A stretch of 64,000 bases of DNA, from NCBI GenBank assembly GCA_964409905.1, contig CAYPET010000007.1, forward strand, positions 40,244 to 104,243, written 5' to 3'. A program made the position numbers and the translations under genes. Under the pieces are notes generated by a model that saw nothing but the letters and a program-made list of their open reading frames with translations, was not told the DNA's origin and made no database searches. This document shows positions 16,596 to 25,213 of this stretch, piece after piece (position 1 is the stretch's first letter; each line of letters starts with the position of its first letter). This stretch comes from JAGNRR01 sp964409905. Lineage in GTDB: Bacteria; Bacteroidota; Bacteroidia; Chitinophagales; Chitinophagaceae.

Positions 16596-18512
16596 ATGAA
16601 CATTACACGGCAAATCGGTATACTCATCATGGCCCTTGCTTTGCCGACTTTTCATGCCGCTGCACAGCCCAATATAGACGACTGCGAAAAACTAGTAAAA
16701 AAGAAAAAAATCGAAAAGGCTATCAATTGTTTCGAATCAAAACTGCCTGCCGATACGAATAATATACAAATCCTTTGCCGACTCTGCGAGTTGCATTACG
16801 AGCAAAAAAACTTGCCACTTAGCAAAAGCTACGCCAAGCGCGCCATCATTGCCAATGCCAATGCAGCATTTCATCCAATATACTACATTGCCCAAAAAAT
16901 GTCCTTTCGGCGCAATAATGAAACGGCGGTTTACCTGCTCGATTTGCTCGGCAACAACATCAGCGACCCTGCCAAAAAACAAAGACTCGGTAGCCTAAAG
17001 GCAAGCTACCTTCTGCAAAAATATGAGCTTAATGAGCCGCGCTACAACGTCATATTGGACAATCTGGGCGATAGCATCAATAGTGCCGAGTCTGAGTATA
17101 TGCCAAGCTTATCGCTCGATGGCAACACCCTGGTCTTTACACGCAGGGTAGGGGGCGCCAACGAAGATTTTTTCATAGCCGAAAAAGATACTAACGGAAT
17201 TTGGGGTGCGGCCAAAAATATTGGCTACCCTCCTAACACGAGCTTCCCGGATGGTGCAGCAAAAATCAGTGCCGATGGCAACTATTTGTTTTTCACCCGA
17301 TGCGATATGCGCAGCCCCAACGGTATCGAAAGAGGTGGTTGTGATTTGGTTTTTTGCTATCGCAATGGCATGCAGGATGGGCAAATTATCTGGAGTGCGC
17401 CACAGTATTTTGCTTTTACCATTAATACTACTGCCTACGAAGGGCAACCTTGCTTGAGCAGTGACAATCGAGATTTATATTTCGTTAGTGATAGAGAAGG
17501 TGGTTTTGGTGGAAAAGATATCTATGTTTCACATTTTCGGGATAACCTATGGTCTATACCCGAAAATCTTGGCCCAATGATCAATACAGAAAAGGATGAA
17601 ACCACGCCATTTATTCATACGGATAATGAAACACTTTATTTTGCCAGTAATGGTCACCCAAGCCTGGGTGATGCAGACTTGTTTGTAAGCAGAAAGGAAG
17701 ATGGTAATAGTTGGAAAAAAGCGATTAATCTGGGATCTCCAATAAATACAGTAAATACAGATGGGGGTGTTATTGTAAATGCCAGAGGGACGATGGGTTA
17801 TGTAGGTACGGAACGACCGGGATCCAGAGGTCAACTGGATATATATAGCTTTGAGCTGTATGAAGGCATTAAACCAATCCCCACATTATGTGTAAAAGGT
17901 AAGTTGATGGATAAAAAAACAAGGCAACTAGTAAAAAATGAAAAAATTACATTTTATACCAAGAATATTGCAACAACCCTAAATACCTTCCGCTCGAATA
18001 AAGGTGATGCCAGCTATACGCAAGCCTTGCATATCGGGAAGGAGTATTTGATGGAAGTGATGGTTGATGGTTACAGACCATTCTATAAACATTGGGACCT
18101 CAGACAGGATACTTTTCCTGATAATATTATAAAGGACATACGCCTTAAAAAACCTGGTATAGTTGATACCATTGGTACATTTTGTCTTGACCTGGACACT
18201 AATAATGTCCTTACAGATGAGTCAATTCAATTATTAGAAAATTTGAAAAAGGATTGTAAGGACTGGTACGATGATTCGGCTTACGTAAAAATTTATATCA
18301 ACATAAACTATTATTATGGCGATTCTGACTCGGATGCCACTGCACATCAAGGTTTTAGAGAGCGATTGATAGTGGCAAACAACATCCGACAGTTATTTGC
18401 TGCACAACAAGTTCCAAAAGCAAACTTGATTGTGCAAACAAAGCCCTATTTGTGGCGAGATGAATCAATATCAAAAGACTTTATTGAGCTATTCGTCGTT
18501 GAGTTTTATTAA
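16596..18512 (+). CDS. PorE-like protein: TPR, PD40 propeller, CRD-like and degenerate OmpA-like domains
   Basis: The 638-residue protein has a signal peptide (1-24, ending AAAQ), a helical TPR-like region (30-150), PD40/WD40-like propeller blades (about 155-425, recognisable in SADGNYLFFTRC, DNRDLYFVSDREGGFGGKDIY and TDNETLYFASNGHPSLGDADLF), a carboxypeptidase-regulatory-like beta domain (about 428-505), and a C-terminal OmpA-like segment (530-638). This order is that of PorE, the T9SS component that anchors the PorLM/PorKN machinery to peptidoglycan. Two things differ: no lipobox cysteine follows the signal, and the OmpA segment lacks the usual LSxxRA motif. It is therefore a PorE/OmpA-family paralogue rather than a safe PorE. 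Confidence 0.6.
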   Translation: MNITRQIGILIMALALPTFHAAAQPNIDDCEKLVKKKKIEKAINCFESKLPADTNNIQILCRLCELHYEQKNLPLSKSYAKRAIIANANAAFHPIYYIAQKMSFRRNNETAVYLLDLLGNNISDPAKKQRLGSLKASYLLQKYELNEPRYNVILDNLGDSINSAESEYMPSLSLDGNTLVFTRRVGGANEDFFIAEKDTNGIWGAAKNIGYPPNTSFPDGAAKISADGNYLFFTRCDMRSPNGIERGGCDLVFCYRNGMQDGQIIWSAPQYFAFTINTTAYEGQPCLSSDNRDLYFVSDREGGFGGKDIYVSHFRDNLWSIPENLGPMINTEKDETTPFIHTDNETLYFASNGHPSLGDADLFVSRKEDGNSWKKAINLGSPINTVNTDGGVIVNARGTMGYVGTERPGSRGQLDIYSFELYEGIKPIPTLCVKGKLMDKKTRQLVKNEKITFYTKNIATTLNTFRSNKGDASYTQALHIGKEYLMEVMVDGYRPFYKHWDLRQDTFPDNIIKDIRLKKPGIVDTIGTFCLDLDTNNVLTDESIQLLENLKKDCKDWYDDSAYVKIYININYYYGDSDSDATAHQGFRERLIVANNIRQLFAAQQVPKANLIVQTKPYLWRDESISKDFIELFVVEFY

Positions 18513-18543
18513 AACCTTACCATTTGGATATGACTCACAGGAC

Positions 18544-18551
18544 TAACTTTG
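18544..18551 (+). promoter_or_regulatory. -7 box of the flavin reductase gene
   Basis: TAACTTTG lies 7 nt before ATG 18559, with TTTG at 18523-18526 (17-nt spacer) as possible -33 element. Predicts a leaderless or nearly leaderless transcript. Confidence 0.5.
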
Positions 18552-18558
18552 CAGACTG

Positions 18559-19056
18559 ATGTATACAATTATTGCCGGAACCAATCGACCAGACAGTAAT
18601 ACCATGCGCGTAGCTGCCGAATACCAGCGATTTTTAGCAGATGAAGGTGTGGATAGTCAAATATTCTCCTTAAGCGAATTAAATTCCTTTCAACGAGATG
18701 ATGCATTTATCGCACTGGAACAACGATACTTGAATCATGCAGAGAAATTCATATTTATTGTGCCAGAATACAACGGCGTATTTCCGGGTATTTTTAAATT
18801 AATGATTGACCTCAGTGATATTAAAAGCATCTGGTATGGCAAAAAAGTTGCGCTCACAGGTGTTGCAACAGGCCGTTCAGGAAACCTGAGAGGCCTTGAC
18901 ACCTTGACAAATGTTTGTCATTACATAAAACTTCAGGTATTACCCAACAAATTGCCTTTATCTTCTATCAGTCAGGAATTGTCAGATGATAGGTTTCAAA
19001 TTGAAAACACCATTAATGCGGTAAAACAACAAATAAAAGAGTTTATAGTTTACTAA
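18559..19056 (+). CDS. NADPH-dependent FMN reductase family flavoprotein
   Basis: A 165-residue cytoplasmic flavodoxin-like protein. The N-terminal loop GTNRPDSNTMRVA (about 7-19) binds the FMN phosphate, PEYNGVFPGIFKLMID (about 74-89) is the characteristic second flavin loop, and GRSGNLRG supplies the third. Relatives reduce FMN, quinones, azo dyes or chromate with NAD(P)H. It lies 5 bp upstream of a membrane metallophosphoesterase gene and is probably co-transcribed with it, but no joint pathway is evident. Confidence 0.85.
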   Translation: MYTIIAGTNRPDSNTMRVAAEYQRFLADEGVDSQIFSLSELNSFQRDDAFIALEQRYLNHAEKFIFIVPEYNGVFPGIFKLMIDLSDIKSIWYGKKVALTGVATGRSGNLRGLDTLTNVCHYIKLQVLPNKLPLSSISQELSDDRFQIENTINAVKQQIKEFIVY

Positions 19057-19061
19057 ACCAC

Positions 19062-20312
19062 ATGCGCAATTTACCTTTTTTAAGAATATTCATTTTTGTA
19101 GGGCTAGTTATTCTGGTAGAATACTATGCCTACACCTCACTAAAAACAAGTGCAAAGCAATTGGGCGGCAATCTCAAATATGCCATTTTGGGGTTGTATA
19201 TTTTGTTTACTATTTTGTGGGTCATCATTTTTCTTTCCTTCCCTGCAATGCGAAGGGCTGATATCGCCCGTCCACTAATGAACCTTGGGATGGTTTTCTT
19301 CATGGCCTTTTTTGTGCTAAAACTGACTCTTGCTTCTTTTCTTTTGATTGATGATGCCCGTCGCTTGATATTTTGGGTTTCCAGTAATTTTTATACTTCG
19401 CGAAACACGCCAGCCATAGTAGAAAATGGAATGTCCCGCTCCGACTTTTTACGTCAAGCCGGTCTAATTGTAGGTAGTGCCATGTTTGGGATGTTTTTTT
19501 ATGGGATGCGCAATAGACACCGGTATGACCTTCATAAGATGCGAATAAATTTTCCGAATCTGCCTAAATCTTTTGATGGATTAAAGGTTATTCAGATTTC
19601 CGATATTCATAGTGGTAGCTTTACTGACAAGGCTGGGGTGCAACGTGGCGTTGATTTAATCAATGCTCAGCAAGCTGATCTAGTTCTTTTTACAGGAGAT
19701 TTGGTTAACAACAAATCCAGCGAGATGTATGGGTTTATTGATATTTTCAAACAAATAAGGGCTAAGTATGGCGTGTATTCCATAATGGGAAATCATGATT
19801 ATGGTGATTACAATAACTGGTCTTCAGATGGTGAAAAAAATGAAAATTTAGAGGAACTAAAAAGGATACATAAAGCCTGTGGATGGCAATTGCTGTTGGA
19901 CCAAAACGTTCGTATTGAAAAAGATGGTGAATCAATAGGGTTAATTGGTGTAGAAAATATAAGCGCTTCTTTTAGAAGTTATGGAAGCCTGCAAAAAGCC
20001 TATCAGGGTATAGAAAAAGAGCCTTTTAAAATTCTGATGAGTCATGACCCGTCTCATTGGAACAAAGAAGTAACTACTCAGTTTCGAGATATTGATCTTA
20101 CCCTTAGCGGGCATACTCATGGTTTTCAATTTGGGATAGAGATTCCCGGATTTAAATGGAGTCCGGCCAAATTTATTTACAAACAATGGGCTGGTCTATA
20201 CCAAGAAGGTCAGCAGTTTATTTACGTCAATAGGGGGTTTGGATTTTTGGGGTATCCCGGCAGAATTGGGATTTTGCCAGAGATTACAATGCTCGAACTA
20301 AAGGCAGCGTAA
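19062..20312 (+). CDS. Membrane-anchored metallophosphoesterase
   Basis: The 416-residue protein has about four N-terminal membrane helices (residues 5-135), then a calcineurin-like phosphoesterase domain (about 170-410). The dimetal motifs are complete: SDIHSG, GDLVNN, GNHDYGD, the His of MSHDPSHW and GHTHGFQFG. The closest known type is the YkuE/YaeI-like group, which acts at the membrane face, some members on lipid substrates such as UDP-diacylglucosamine. The helices place the catalytic domain at the inner membrane. It converges with ribE, 12 bp apart. Confidence 0.82.
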   Translation: MRNLPFLRIFIFVGLVILVEYYAYTSLKTSAKQLGGNLKYAILGLYILFTILWVIIFLSFPAMRRADIARPLMNLGMVFFMAFFVLKLTLASFLLIDDARRLIFWVSSNFYTSRNTPAIVENGMSRSDFLRQAGLIVGSAMFGMFFYGMRNRHRYDLHKMRINFPNLPKSFDGLKVIQISDIHSGSFTDKAGVQRGVDLINAQQADLVLFTGDLVNNKSSEMYGFIDIFKQIRAKYGVYSIMGNHDYGDYNNWSSDGEKNENLEELKRIHKACGWQLLLDQNVRIEKDGESIGLIGVENISASFRSYGSLQKAYQGIEKEPFKILMSHDPSHWNKEVTTQFRDIDLTLSGHTHGFQFGIEIPGFKWSPAKFIYKQWAGLYQEGQQFIYVNRGFGFLGYPGRIGILPEITMLELKAA

Positions 20313-20324
20313 TAAAAATTGGTG

Positions 20325-20915
20325 TTATTTAGCCAAGCTTAAATGCCGTTGAAAATATTTACCAAGAATATCAAATTCCAGATTTACCGCATCTCCGACT
20401 ACCAGATTTTTAAAATTGGTATGTTGATAGGTGTATGGGATAATGGTGACGTCAAAGGTGTTTTCTGTAACATGATAACAGGTTAAACTGACACCATTAA
20501 CCACGATTGAACCTTTTTCAACAATCAGGGCAGCAAAAGCAGTGTCAAATAAAAATGTATACGTCCGGTTATCTTGATCCTCGCTGATTTTTATGCATTT
20601 ACCAACGGTGTCTACATGTCCTTGAACAATGTGGCCATCCAGCCGGGCATTCATTTTCATGCCTCTTTCCAAGTTTATCTGTTCATTTACTTGCCAGCTA
20701 CCAATAGTTGTTTTATCAATTGTTTCTTGTACAGCACAAACGGTAAAAGTGGTATCATTACAGGCAGTTACAGTCAGACAAATGCCATTATTGGCTATAG
20801 ATTGGTCGACCTTTAATTCTGCAGCAATCTCACTTGAAACTGTTAGAATAACTTGGCCCTGATGCTGCTGAATGTCTTGGACAAATCCTACTTTTTCAAT
20901 AATTCCTGTAAACAT
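20325..20915 (-). CDS. ribE: Riboflavin synthase alpha chain
   Basis: The 196-residue protein consists of two similar lumazine-binding barrels. The N-terminus MFTGIIEKVG is diagnostic, and the second repeat begins around residue 98 with a matching GHIVQGHVDTVG. The Ser-Ile-(A/V)-NG-(I/V)-(C/S)-LT motif appears twice, as SIANNGICLTV and SIVVNGVSLTC. It dismutates two 6,7-dimethyl-8-ribityllumazine molecules to riboflavin. It starts 1 bp after the end of a lipoprotein gene, so the two are likely co-transcribed. Confidence 0.95.
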   Translation of the reverse strand: MFTGIIEKVGFVQDIQQHQGQVILTVSSEIAAELKVDQSIANNGICLTVTACNDTTFTVCAVQETIDKTTIGSWQVNEQINLERGMKMNARLDGHIVQGHVDTVGKCIKISEDQDNRTYTFLFDTAFAALIVEKGSIVVNGVSLTCYHVTENTFDVTIIPYTYQHTNFKNLVVGDAVNLEFDILGKYFQRHLSLAK

Positions 20916-20916
20916 G

Positions 20917-21447
20917 CTATTGTTTGATAAAAAGCGCTTTATGGTTTGATATTCCAGTGTCGCTGTGTATTGTATAGTTTAATGTGAATGTGGTAGTATC
21001 TGTAATGCTAGACTTTATTCCGGTACCAATAATGGTATCAGTATTGCGGCAAAACAATTGACCATTACCGGCAATACTATCAATAATTAAGGTTAAGAAT
21101 CTATCAGCTGTGATATTGATTTCATAACCACATTTGCCACTTAATTTTAGCCCGACAGTATCTATCTTTTGCAAGGTGACATAAGTGCTATCAAAACTTC
21201 TTGCGGTTAAGTTATCATTCAAAACGGTGTCACGCCACAAATAATTACCCGCAAAAACATCAGCAGGATAAAAGCAAATGGAATTATCAGGGATGCCAGG
21301 AAAATTCCAATTATAGTTGATGGCTGCCGGGTCATTGCAATACCTTGAGTCTTGCAGTCTGGGTTCTGAAATCGGAGCAGGATCTTGATAAGGCCTGCAG
21401 GATACAGCAAACAGCAATAGTATAATATAGGAAAGGTATTTTCTCAT
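20917..21447 (-). CDS. Predicted lipoprotein of unknown function
   Basis: A 176-residue protein whose signal peptide ends in the lipobox FAVSC (Cys17), so it should be acylated and sorted to a membrane. The first part of the mature protein has a CNDPAAINYNWN...DNSICFYP segment, a Cys-paired motif often seen in Bacteroidota surface lipoproteins. The rest is beta-rich, with several threonine-rich strands. It precedes ribE by 1 bp, probably on the same transcript. I do not recognise a named family. Confidence 0.65.
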   Translation of the reverse strand: MRKYLSYIILLLFAVSCRPYQDPAPISEPRLQDSRYCNDPAAINYNWNFPGIPDNSICFYPADVFAGNYLWRDTVLNDNLTARSFDSTYVTLQKIDTVGLKLSGKCGYEINITADRFLTLIIDSIAGNGQLFCRNTDTIIGTGIKSSITDTTTFTLNYTIHSDTGISNHKALFIKQ

Positions 21448-21558
21448 TAATTAGGTAAAGGTAATTTTTTTAGACATGATTGGCCTTGGCAGATAGTTAA
21501 AAATTGAAAAGGCATTGAAAAGGCCTTGTTAGCGTATTATTAAAAGACAAGGTATTTT

Positions 21559-21590
21559 TTTGTCAGTAAAGAAATATCAACCTACATTTG
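21559..21590 (+). promoter_or_regulatory. Promoter of rpsU
   Basis: TTTG (21559-21562), 20 nt, then TACATTTG (21583-21590): an exact -33/-7 pair of the Bacteroidota primary sigma factor. The 5' UTR should be about 25-28 nt and contains the Shine-Dalgarno. Confidence 0.7.
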
Positions 21591-21610
21591 CATTCCTCAA
21601 ACTTTAAAAC

Positions 21611-21617
21611 AAAGGAG
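21611..21617 (+). promoter_or_regulatory. Strong Shine-Dalgarno of rpsU
   Basis: AAAGGAG, 5 nt before the rpsU ATG, is a near-perfect anti-SD complement. Nearly all other genes of the window have no such site. In Flavobacterium the rpsU SD lets bS21 control its own synthesis, because bS21 helps hide the anti-SD of the ribosome. Confidence 0.75.
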
Positions 21618-21622
21618 AATTT

Positions 21623-21820
21623 ATGTTAATTATTGATTCAAAAGACTGTGAAAGTATTGACCGCGCTTTAAAAAAGTATAAAAAGAAGACGGACAGAACC
21701 CAGCTAATTAAAAAGCTGAGAGCTCGTAAGCACTTCACAAAACCATCTGTACAGCGTCGTCAAGAAATCATCAAAGCGAAATATGTGCAGCAGTTGGAAT
21801 CTGGCCTTTTAGATAAATAG
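21623..21820 (+). CDS. rpsU: 30S ribosomal protein bS21
   Basis: This 65-residue basic protein is bS21: ESIDRALKKYKKKTDRTQLI (residues 10-29) followed by the Arg/Lys-rich KLRARKHFTKPSVQRRQEII. bS21 binds near the 3' end of 16S rRNA. In Bacteroidota, bS21, bS18 and bS6 form the pocket that sequesters the anti-Shine-Dalgarno, explaining why most mRNAs lack SD sites. The strong SD here, together with a consensus promoter and a terminator, makes a small self-contained, probably autoregulated unit. xerC follows, as in many Bacteroidota. Confidence 0.93.
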   Translation: MLIIDSKDCESIDRALKKYKKKTDRTQLIKKLRARKHFTKPSVQRRQEIIKAKYVQQLESGLLDK

Positions 21821-21846
21821 GCTGAACATCTCCACATGATATCTTT

Positions 21847-21877
21847 ATCCTCATCCACAAGATGAGGATTTTTTTTA
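21847..21877 (+). terminator. Terminator of rpsU
   Basis: Perfect 9-bp stem ATCCTCATC/GATGAGGAT with a 5-base loop and seven or more T. It limits transcription from rpsU into xerC. Confidence 0.88.
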
Positions 21878-21917
21878 TTTAAACAGCAACTATGATATGT
21901 ACCTTTAATGTCAAATA

Positions 21918-22814
21918 GTGAACGAATTTATAACACAATTTATTGATTATTTGCGCTTTGAAAAAAGGTATGCCGATAATACCATATTGGCATATGCCGA
22001 AGATTTAACGCAGTTTAGACTTTTTATCCAGGCAAATTTCGAAAATGTGTCAATGGATAAGATTAAATCAATACATATCCGTAGCTGGATGGCTTCCTTA
22101 AATGAATTGGGTATAACGGCCAAAAGCATACACCGTAAACTTTCAGCACTAAATACTTTTTTTCGCTATTTGCAGAAAATAGATGTCATTAAGGGGCTCC
22201 CAACCAAAAATATTAAAAAACCCAAAGTTGAAAAGCGATTAGTGCATTTTGTGCGAGCTGATAAAATGCCAAAAGTGTTGCAAGAAATTACACCGGCTAG
22301 TGACAATCAGAATATTAAGGAACTGAATAAGCAACTGATTATAGAAATGCTATATCAAACCGGAATGCGTCGGAGTGAATTGCTTACATTGACACTCGCT
22401 AATATTGACTTATACAACCATCAGATAAAGGTTGTGGGTAAAGGAAATAAAGAACGGCTTATCCCTATTAATAATCAGCTCGCAACATTGATTAAACAGT
22501 ATTTGCCAATTCGCGCAAGCTTGGTTAATACAGGGAGTAATCAGTTACTAATATTACCAACGGGTAAAGCTGTATACCCAAAATATATACACAAAGTGGT
22601 TCACGATACTTTGAAATCATCAGCCTATCTGAAAAAAAATAGTCCACACGTATTGCGTCATACCTTTGCAACTCATTTATTAAATGAAGGTGCTGATTTA
22701 AACGCAATCAAGGAACTATTGGGACATGCTAGTTTAGCAGCAACCCAAATATATACGCATAACAGTATCGAAAAATTGAAAAATGTCCATAAGAATGCTC
22801 ATCCAAAGTCATAA
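21918..22814 (+). CDS. xerC: Tyrosine recombinase XerC/XerD
   Basis: A 298-residue tyrosine recombinase starting at GTG. The SAM-like core-binding domain occupies about 1-90 and the catalytic domain 110-290. Catalytic residues are Arg151 (GMRRSEL), Lys175 (KVVGKGNKE), His244 and Arg247 (SPHVLRHTF), His270 (LLGHAS) and Tyr279 (QIYTH). It resolves chromosome dimers at dif by acting with its partner recombinase. The gene follows rpsU as in the common Bacteroidota order rpsU-xerC-hpf, but hpf is not next here. The GTG start is chosen because the nearest upstream ATG is out of frame. Confidence 0.9.
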   Translation: MNEFITQFIDYLRFEKRYADNTILAYAEDLTQFRLFIQANFENVSMDKIKSIHIRSWMASLNELGITAKSIHRKLSALNTFFRYLQKIDVIKGLPTKNIKKPKVEKRLVHFVRADKMPKVLQEITPASDNQNIKELNKQLIIEMLYQTGMRRSELLTLTLANIDLYNHQIKVVGKGNKERLIPINNQLATLIKQYLPIRASLVNTGSNQLLILPTGKAVYPKYIHKVVHDTLKSSAYLKKNSPHVLRHTFATHLLNEGADLNAIKELLGHASLAATQIYTHNSIEKLKNVHKNAHPKS

Positions 22815-22842
22815 TATACGTAGTTTCACCTCGTTCTAAAGT

Positions 22843-23613
22843 ATGATAACGAGTATTACATTTCTTGGCACCGGGACATCACAGGGTGTGCCTATAATTG
22901 GTTGTCAATGTAACGTATGCAAGAGCAATAACTTGAAAGATAAGCGTTTGAGATCATCGGTTCTTATAGAACATCAGGAAACAAAAATTGTTGTAGATAC
23001 GGGTCCCGATTTTAGACAGCAAATGCTGCGTGAAGAAATTAATAATATTGATGCAGTTGTGTACACACATTCACATAAAGATCATCTGGCAGGTTTGGAC
23101 GATATTCGTGCCTTTAATTATATTCAACAAAAGGCCATTGATGTCTATGCACGTGAAGATTGTTGGGCCAGAATAAAAAAAGAATTCGATTATGTGTTTG
23201 CAACAGAAAAATACCCCGGAGTACCCCTTATTAACGAGCATATCATCTCCGAGAAACATGCCTTTTACATTCAACATGTTGAGGTAATACCAATTTTGGT
23301 GTGGCATTATAAAATGCCGGTATTAGGTTATCGTATCGGCGATATTACCTATATAACCGATGCCAATCGCATTGATTCTGAAGAGTTTAAGAAAATTGAA
23401 GGCTCTAAATTGTTGATTATAAATGCGCTACAAAAAACAGCACACGTTTCGCATTTTACATTACAGGAGGCTATTGCTATAGCAAAAAGAATCAATGCTC
23501 CTCAAACTTATTTTACGCACATTAGTCATAGGTTAGGTTTGTCCGATGAGGTTGAAAATGAACTGCCGCTCGGAATCAATTTGGCCTATGACGGTTTGAA
23601 AATTAATATTTAA
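22843..23613 (+). CDS. PhnP-like MBL-fold metallohydrolase
   Basis: A 256-residue metallo-beta-lactamase-fold protein. The N-terminal GTGTSQGVPIIGCQCNVC matches the PhnP type, with the structural zinc site Cys21, Cys23 and Cys26. The catalytic HxHxDH motif is THSHKDH (His76, His78, Asp80, His81), with further ligands in ITDANR and the C-terminal THISH. PhnP itself is a cyclic phosphodiesterase of phosphonate breakdown; no phn genes are here, so the substrate is probably another phosphodiester. It lies 28 bp after xerC and 19 bp before the alanine dehydrogenase gene, on the same strand. Confidence 0.82.
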   Translation: MITSITFLGTGTSQGVPIIGCQCNVCKSNNLKDKRLRSSVLIEHQETKIVVDTGPDFRQQMLREEINNIDAVVYTHSHKDHLAGLDDIRAFNYIQQKAIDVYAREDCWARIKKEFDYVFATEKYPGVPLINEHIISEKHAFYIQHVEVIPILVWHYKMPVLGYRIGDITYITDANRIDSEEFKKIEGSKLLIINALQKTAHVSHFTLQEAIAIAKRINAPQTYFTHISHRLGLSDEVENELPLGINLAYDGLKINI

Positions 23614-23632
23614 GCAATTATCTTTAAATCCG

Positions 23633-24853
23633 ATGAGTACTGGCAACAAACCAATAATTGATGTTTCTTACAGTTATAATGTTTTGGAGGAATCGCTTGA
23701 AATATTATCAAGCCGTAAAGATTCGTTTATAGGGATCCCCTGCGAACTTGATTATCAAGAGAAACGAGTTCCGCTTACGCCGGCAGCGGTATCCGTATTG
23801 GTGAATAAGGGTCATAAAGTTTGGATAGAAAGTAAAACCGGACATGGGGCTAGTTATGAAGACAATGAATATGCCGAAGCGGGTGCAAAAATTTGTTATA
23901 GTAAAAAGGAGATTTACGAAGCCGATACAATCATTAAAACAGCGCCAATTTCTCAGGAAGAATTAGCGTATCTGAAACCCAAGCAAGTTATACTATCCCC
24001 ATTGCATTTGCCACGAATGAGCCGAGAGCATTTGCAGGTATGTTTAGACAAACAAATTATTGGAGTTTCGCTGGCTGATATTAAAGATGAAGATGGTAAT
24101 TATCCCGTTGTGCAGTCAATGAGTCAGATAGCCGGAATGTATTCGATACAAACGGCAGCCAATTTATTGAACATTAATAATGGGGGTAGAGGGATTTTGT
24201 TAGGCGGCGTAACCGGTGTTCCACCTACACGCGTCGTAATACTGGGTGCGGGATTAGTTGCATTGCACGCCGCAAGGGCAGCCATGGGACTTGGGGCTCG
24301 GGTGCAGGTTTTTGACTCGTCAGTAAACAGATTGATGCGACTACAAAACGCACTAAACAATAATATTTATACATCTATATTGGATAATGTATTTTTTCAA
24401 TCTGCTTTGCAAAATGCTGATGTGCTTATCGGTGCGGTTAAACCAAAGCGGGGGGTGGTACCCATGATTGTGACAAGTGAGAATATTCAGCAAATGAAAA
24501 ACGGATCTGTAGTGATTGATGTTAATATAGACAAGGGTGGTTGTATAGAGACTTCTCAAATGACTACACACGAAAGCCCAACCTTTACCAAATTCGGTGT
24601 CATACATTATTGTGTGCCGAATATGGCTTCTGGTGTGCCAAAAACAGCCTCTCAGATGATTAGTAATATTATCATGCCGTTGGTGCTGGATGCTTACAAT
24701 AACGAAGGAGGTTTTCAAAGAATGATTCGCGATAAAAAAAGCATCGTGCATGCGGTTTATGCATTTGAAGGTAAACTTACACATAAATCATTAGCTGATC
24801 GTTTTGACATGAAGTATACCCATATGGACTTAATTTTACCAAATAATTCTTAA
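23633..24853 (+). CDS. ald: Alanine dehydrogenase
   Basis: The 406-residue protein has the AlaDH/PNT N-terminal domain (GIPCELDYQEKRVPLTPAAV) and the NAD-binding domain with VVILGAGLVALHAARAA (about 200-216). Substrate-binding residues of the family are visible in EKRVPLTP and the KTAPISQEE lysine. The C-terminus includes MASGVPKTASQMISN. It reversibly deaminates alanine to pyruvate plus ammonium using NAD. It is somewhat longer at the N-terminus than the Bacillus enzyme. Part of the xerC-phnP-like-ald-terB-like rightward row with short gaps. Confidence 0.88.
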   Translation: MSTGNKPIIDVSYSYNVLEESLEILSSRKDSFIGIPCELDYQEKRVPLTPAAVSVLVNKGHKVWIESKTGHGASYEDNEYAEAGAKICYSKKEIYEADTIIKTAPISQEELAYLKPKQVILSPLHLPRMSREHLQVCLDKQIIGVSLADIKDEDGNYPVVQSMSQIAGMYSIQTAANLLNINNGGRGILLGGVTGVPPTRVVILGAGLVALHAARAAMGLGARVQVFDSSVNRLMRLQNALNNNIYTSILDNVFFQSALQNADVLIGAVKPKRGVVPMIVTSENIQQMKNGSVVIDVNIDKGGCIETSQMTTHESPTFTKFGVIHYCVPNMASGVPKTASQMISNIIMPLVLDAYNNEGGFQRMIRDKKSIVHAVYAFEGKLTHKSLADRFDMKYTHMDLILPNNS

Positions 24854-24865
24854 CAACAATACATA

Positions 24866-25213
24866 ATGAATAAAGCAAAAGCTGGATATAATATGCTCAT
24901 GATCATTTCTGCGGCAGATAACAAATTTCAAGATGAAGAAAAAGAAGTGATACAACAATTTATCAAACGGATGTGGATTGATGAATATGATCATTTGTCT
25001 TTAGATAAGTCGCTTGACAGTCTTGCGAAAGATGATATGTGGCCGCGATTTGTTGAGTGCCGTGACTTCTTTTATTCAATAGCTACAGCTCAAGAGCGAA
25101 ATGAATTTCTTCAATTTGCAATGGATCTTGTAAAAGCTGATAATGTCATTACCGCCGAAGAAAACACCTACTTAAAGTCTTTATTTAATACTTGGGATCC
25201 TGACAATGAATAA
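24866..25213 (+). CDS. Small acidic TerB-like protein
   Basis: The 115-residue helical protein has two acidic loops of similar pattern, AADNKFQDEEKEVI (near 15-28) and KADNVITAEENTYL (near 92-105), the repeat arrangement seen in TerB-like domains, where the loops bind metal ions. It lies 12 bp after the alanine dehydrogenase gene. The last 46 bp overlap the convergent TPR gene. No tellurite-resistance partner (TerC, TerD) is adjacent, so a specific role cannot be given. Confidence 0.5.
   Translation: MNKAKAGYNMLMIISAADNKFQDEEKEVIQQFIKRMWIDEYDHLSLDKSLDSLAKDDMWPRFVECRDFFYSIATAQERNEFLQFAMDLVKADNVITAEENTYLKSLFNTWDPDNE

Noticed and set aside
21918..22814. xerC as an integrase of a mobile element
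   Set aside because: It follows rpsU as usual in Bacteroidota, has Xer features, and no attachment-site duplication or cargo genes surround it.
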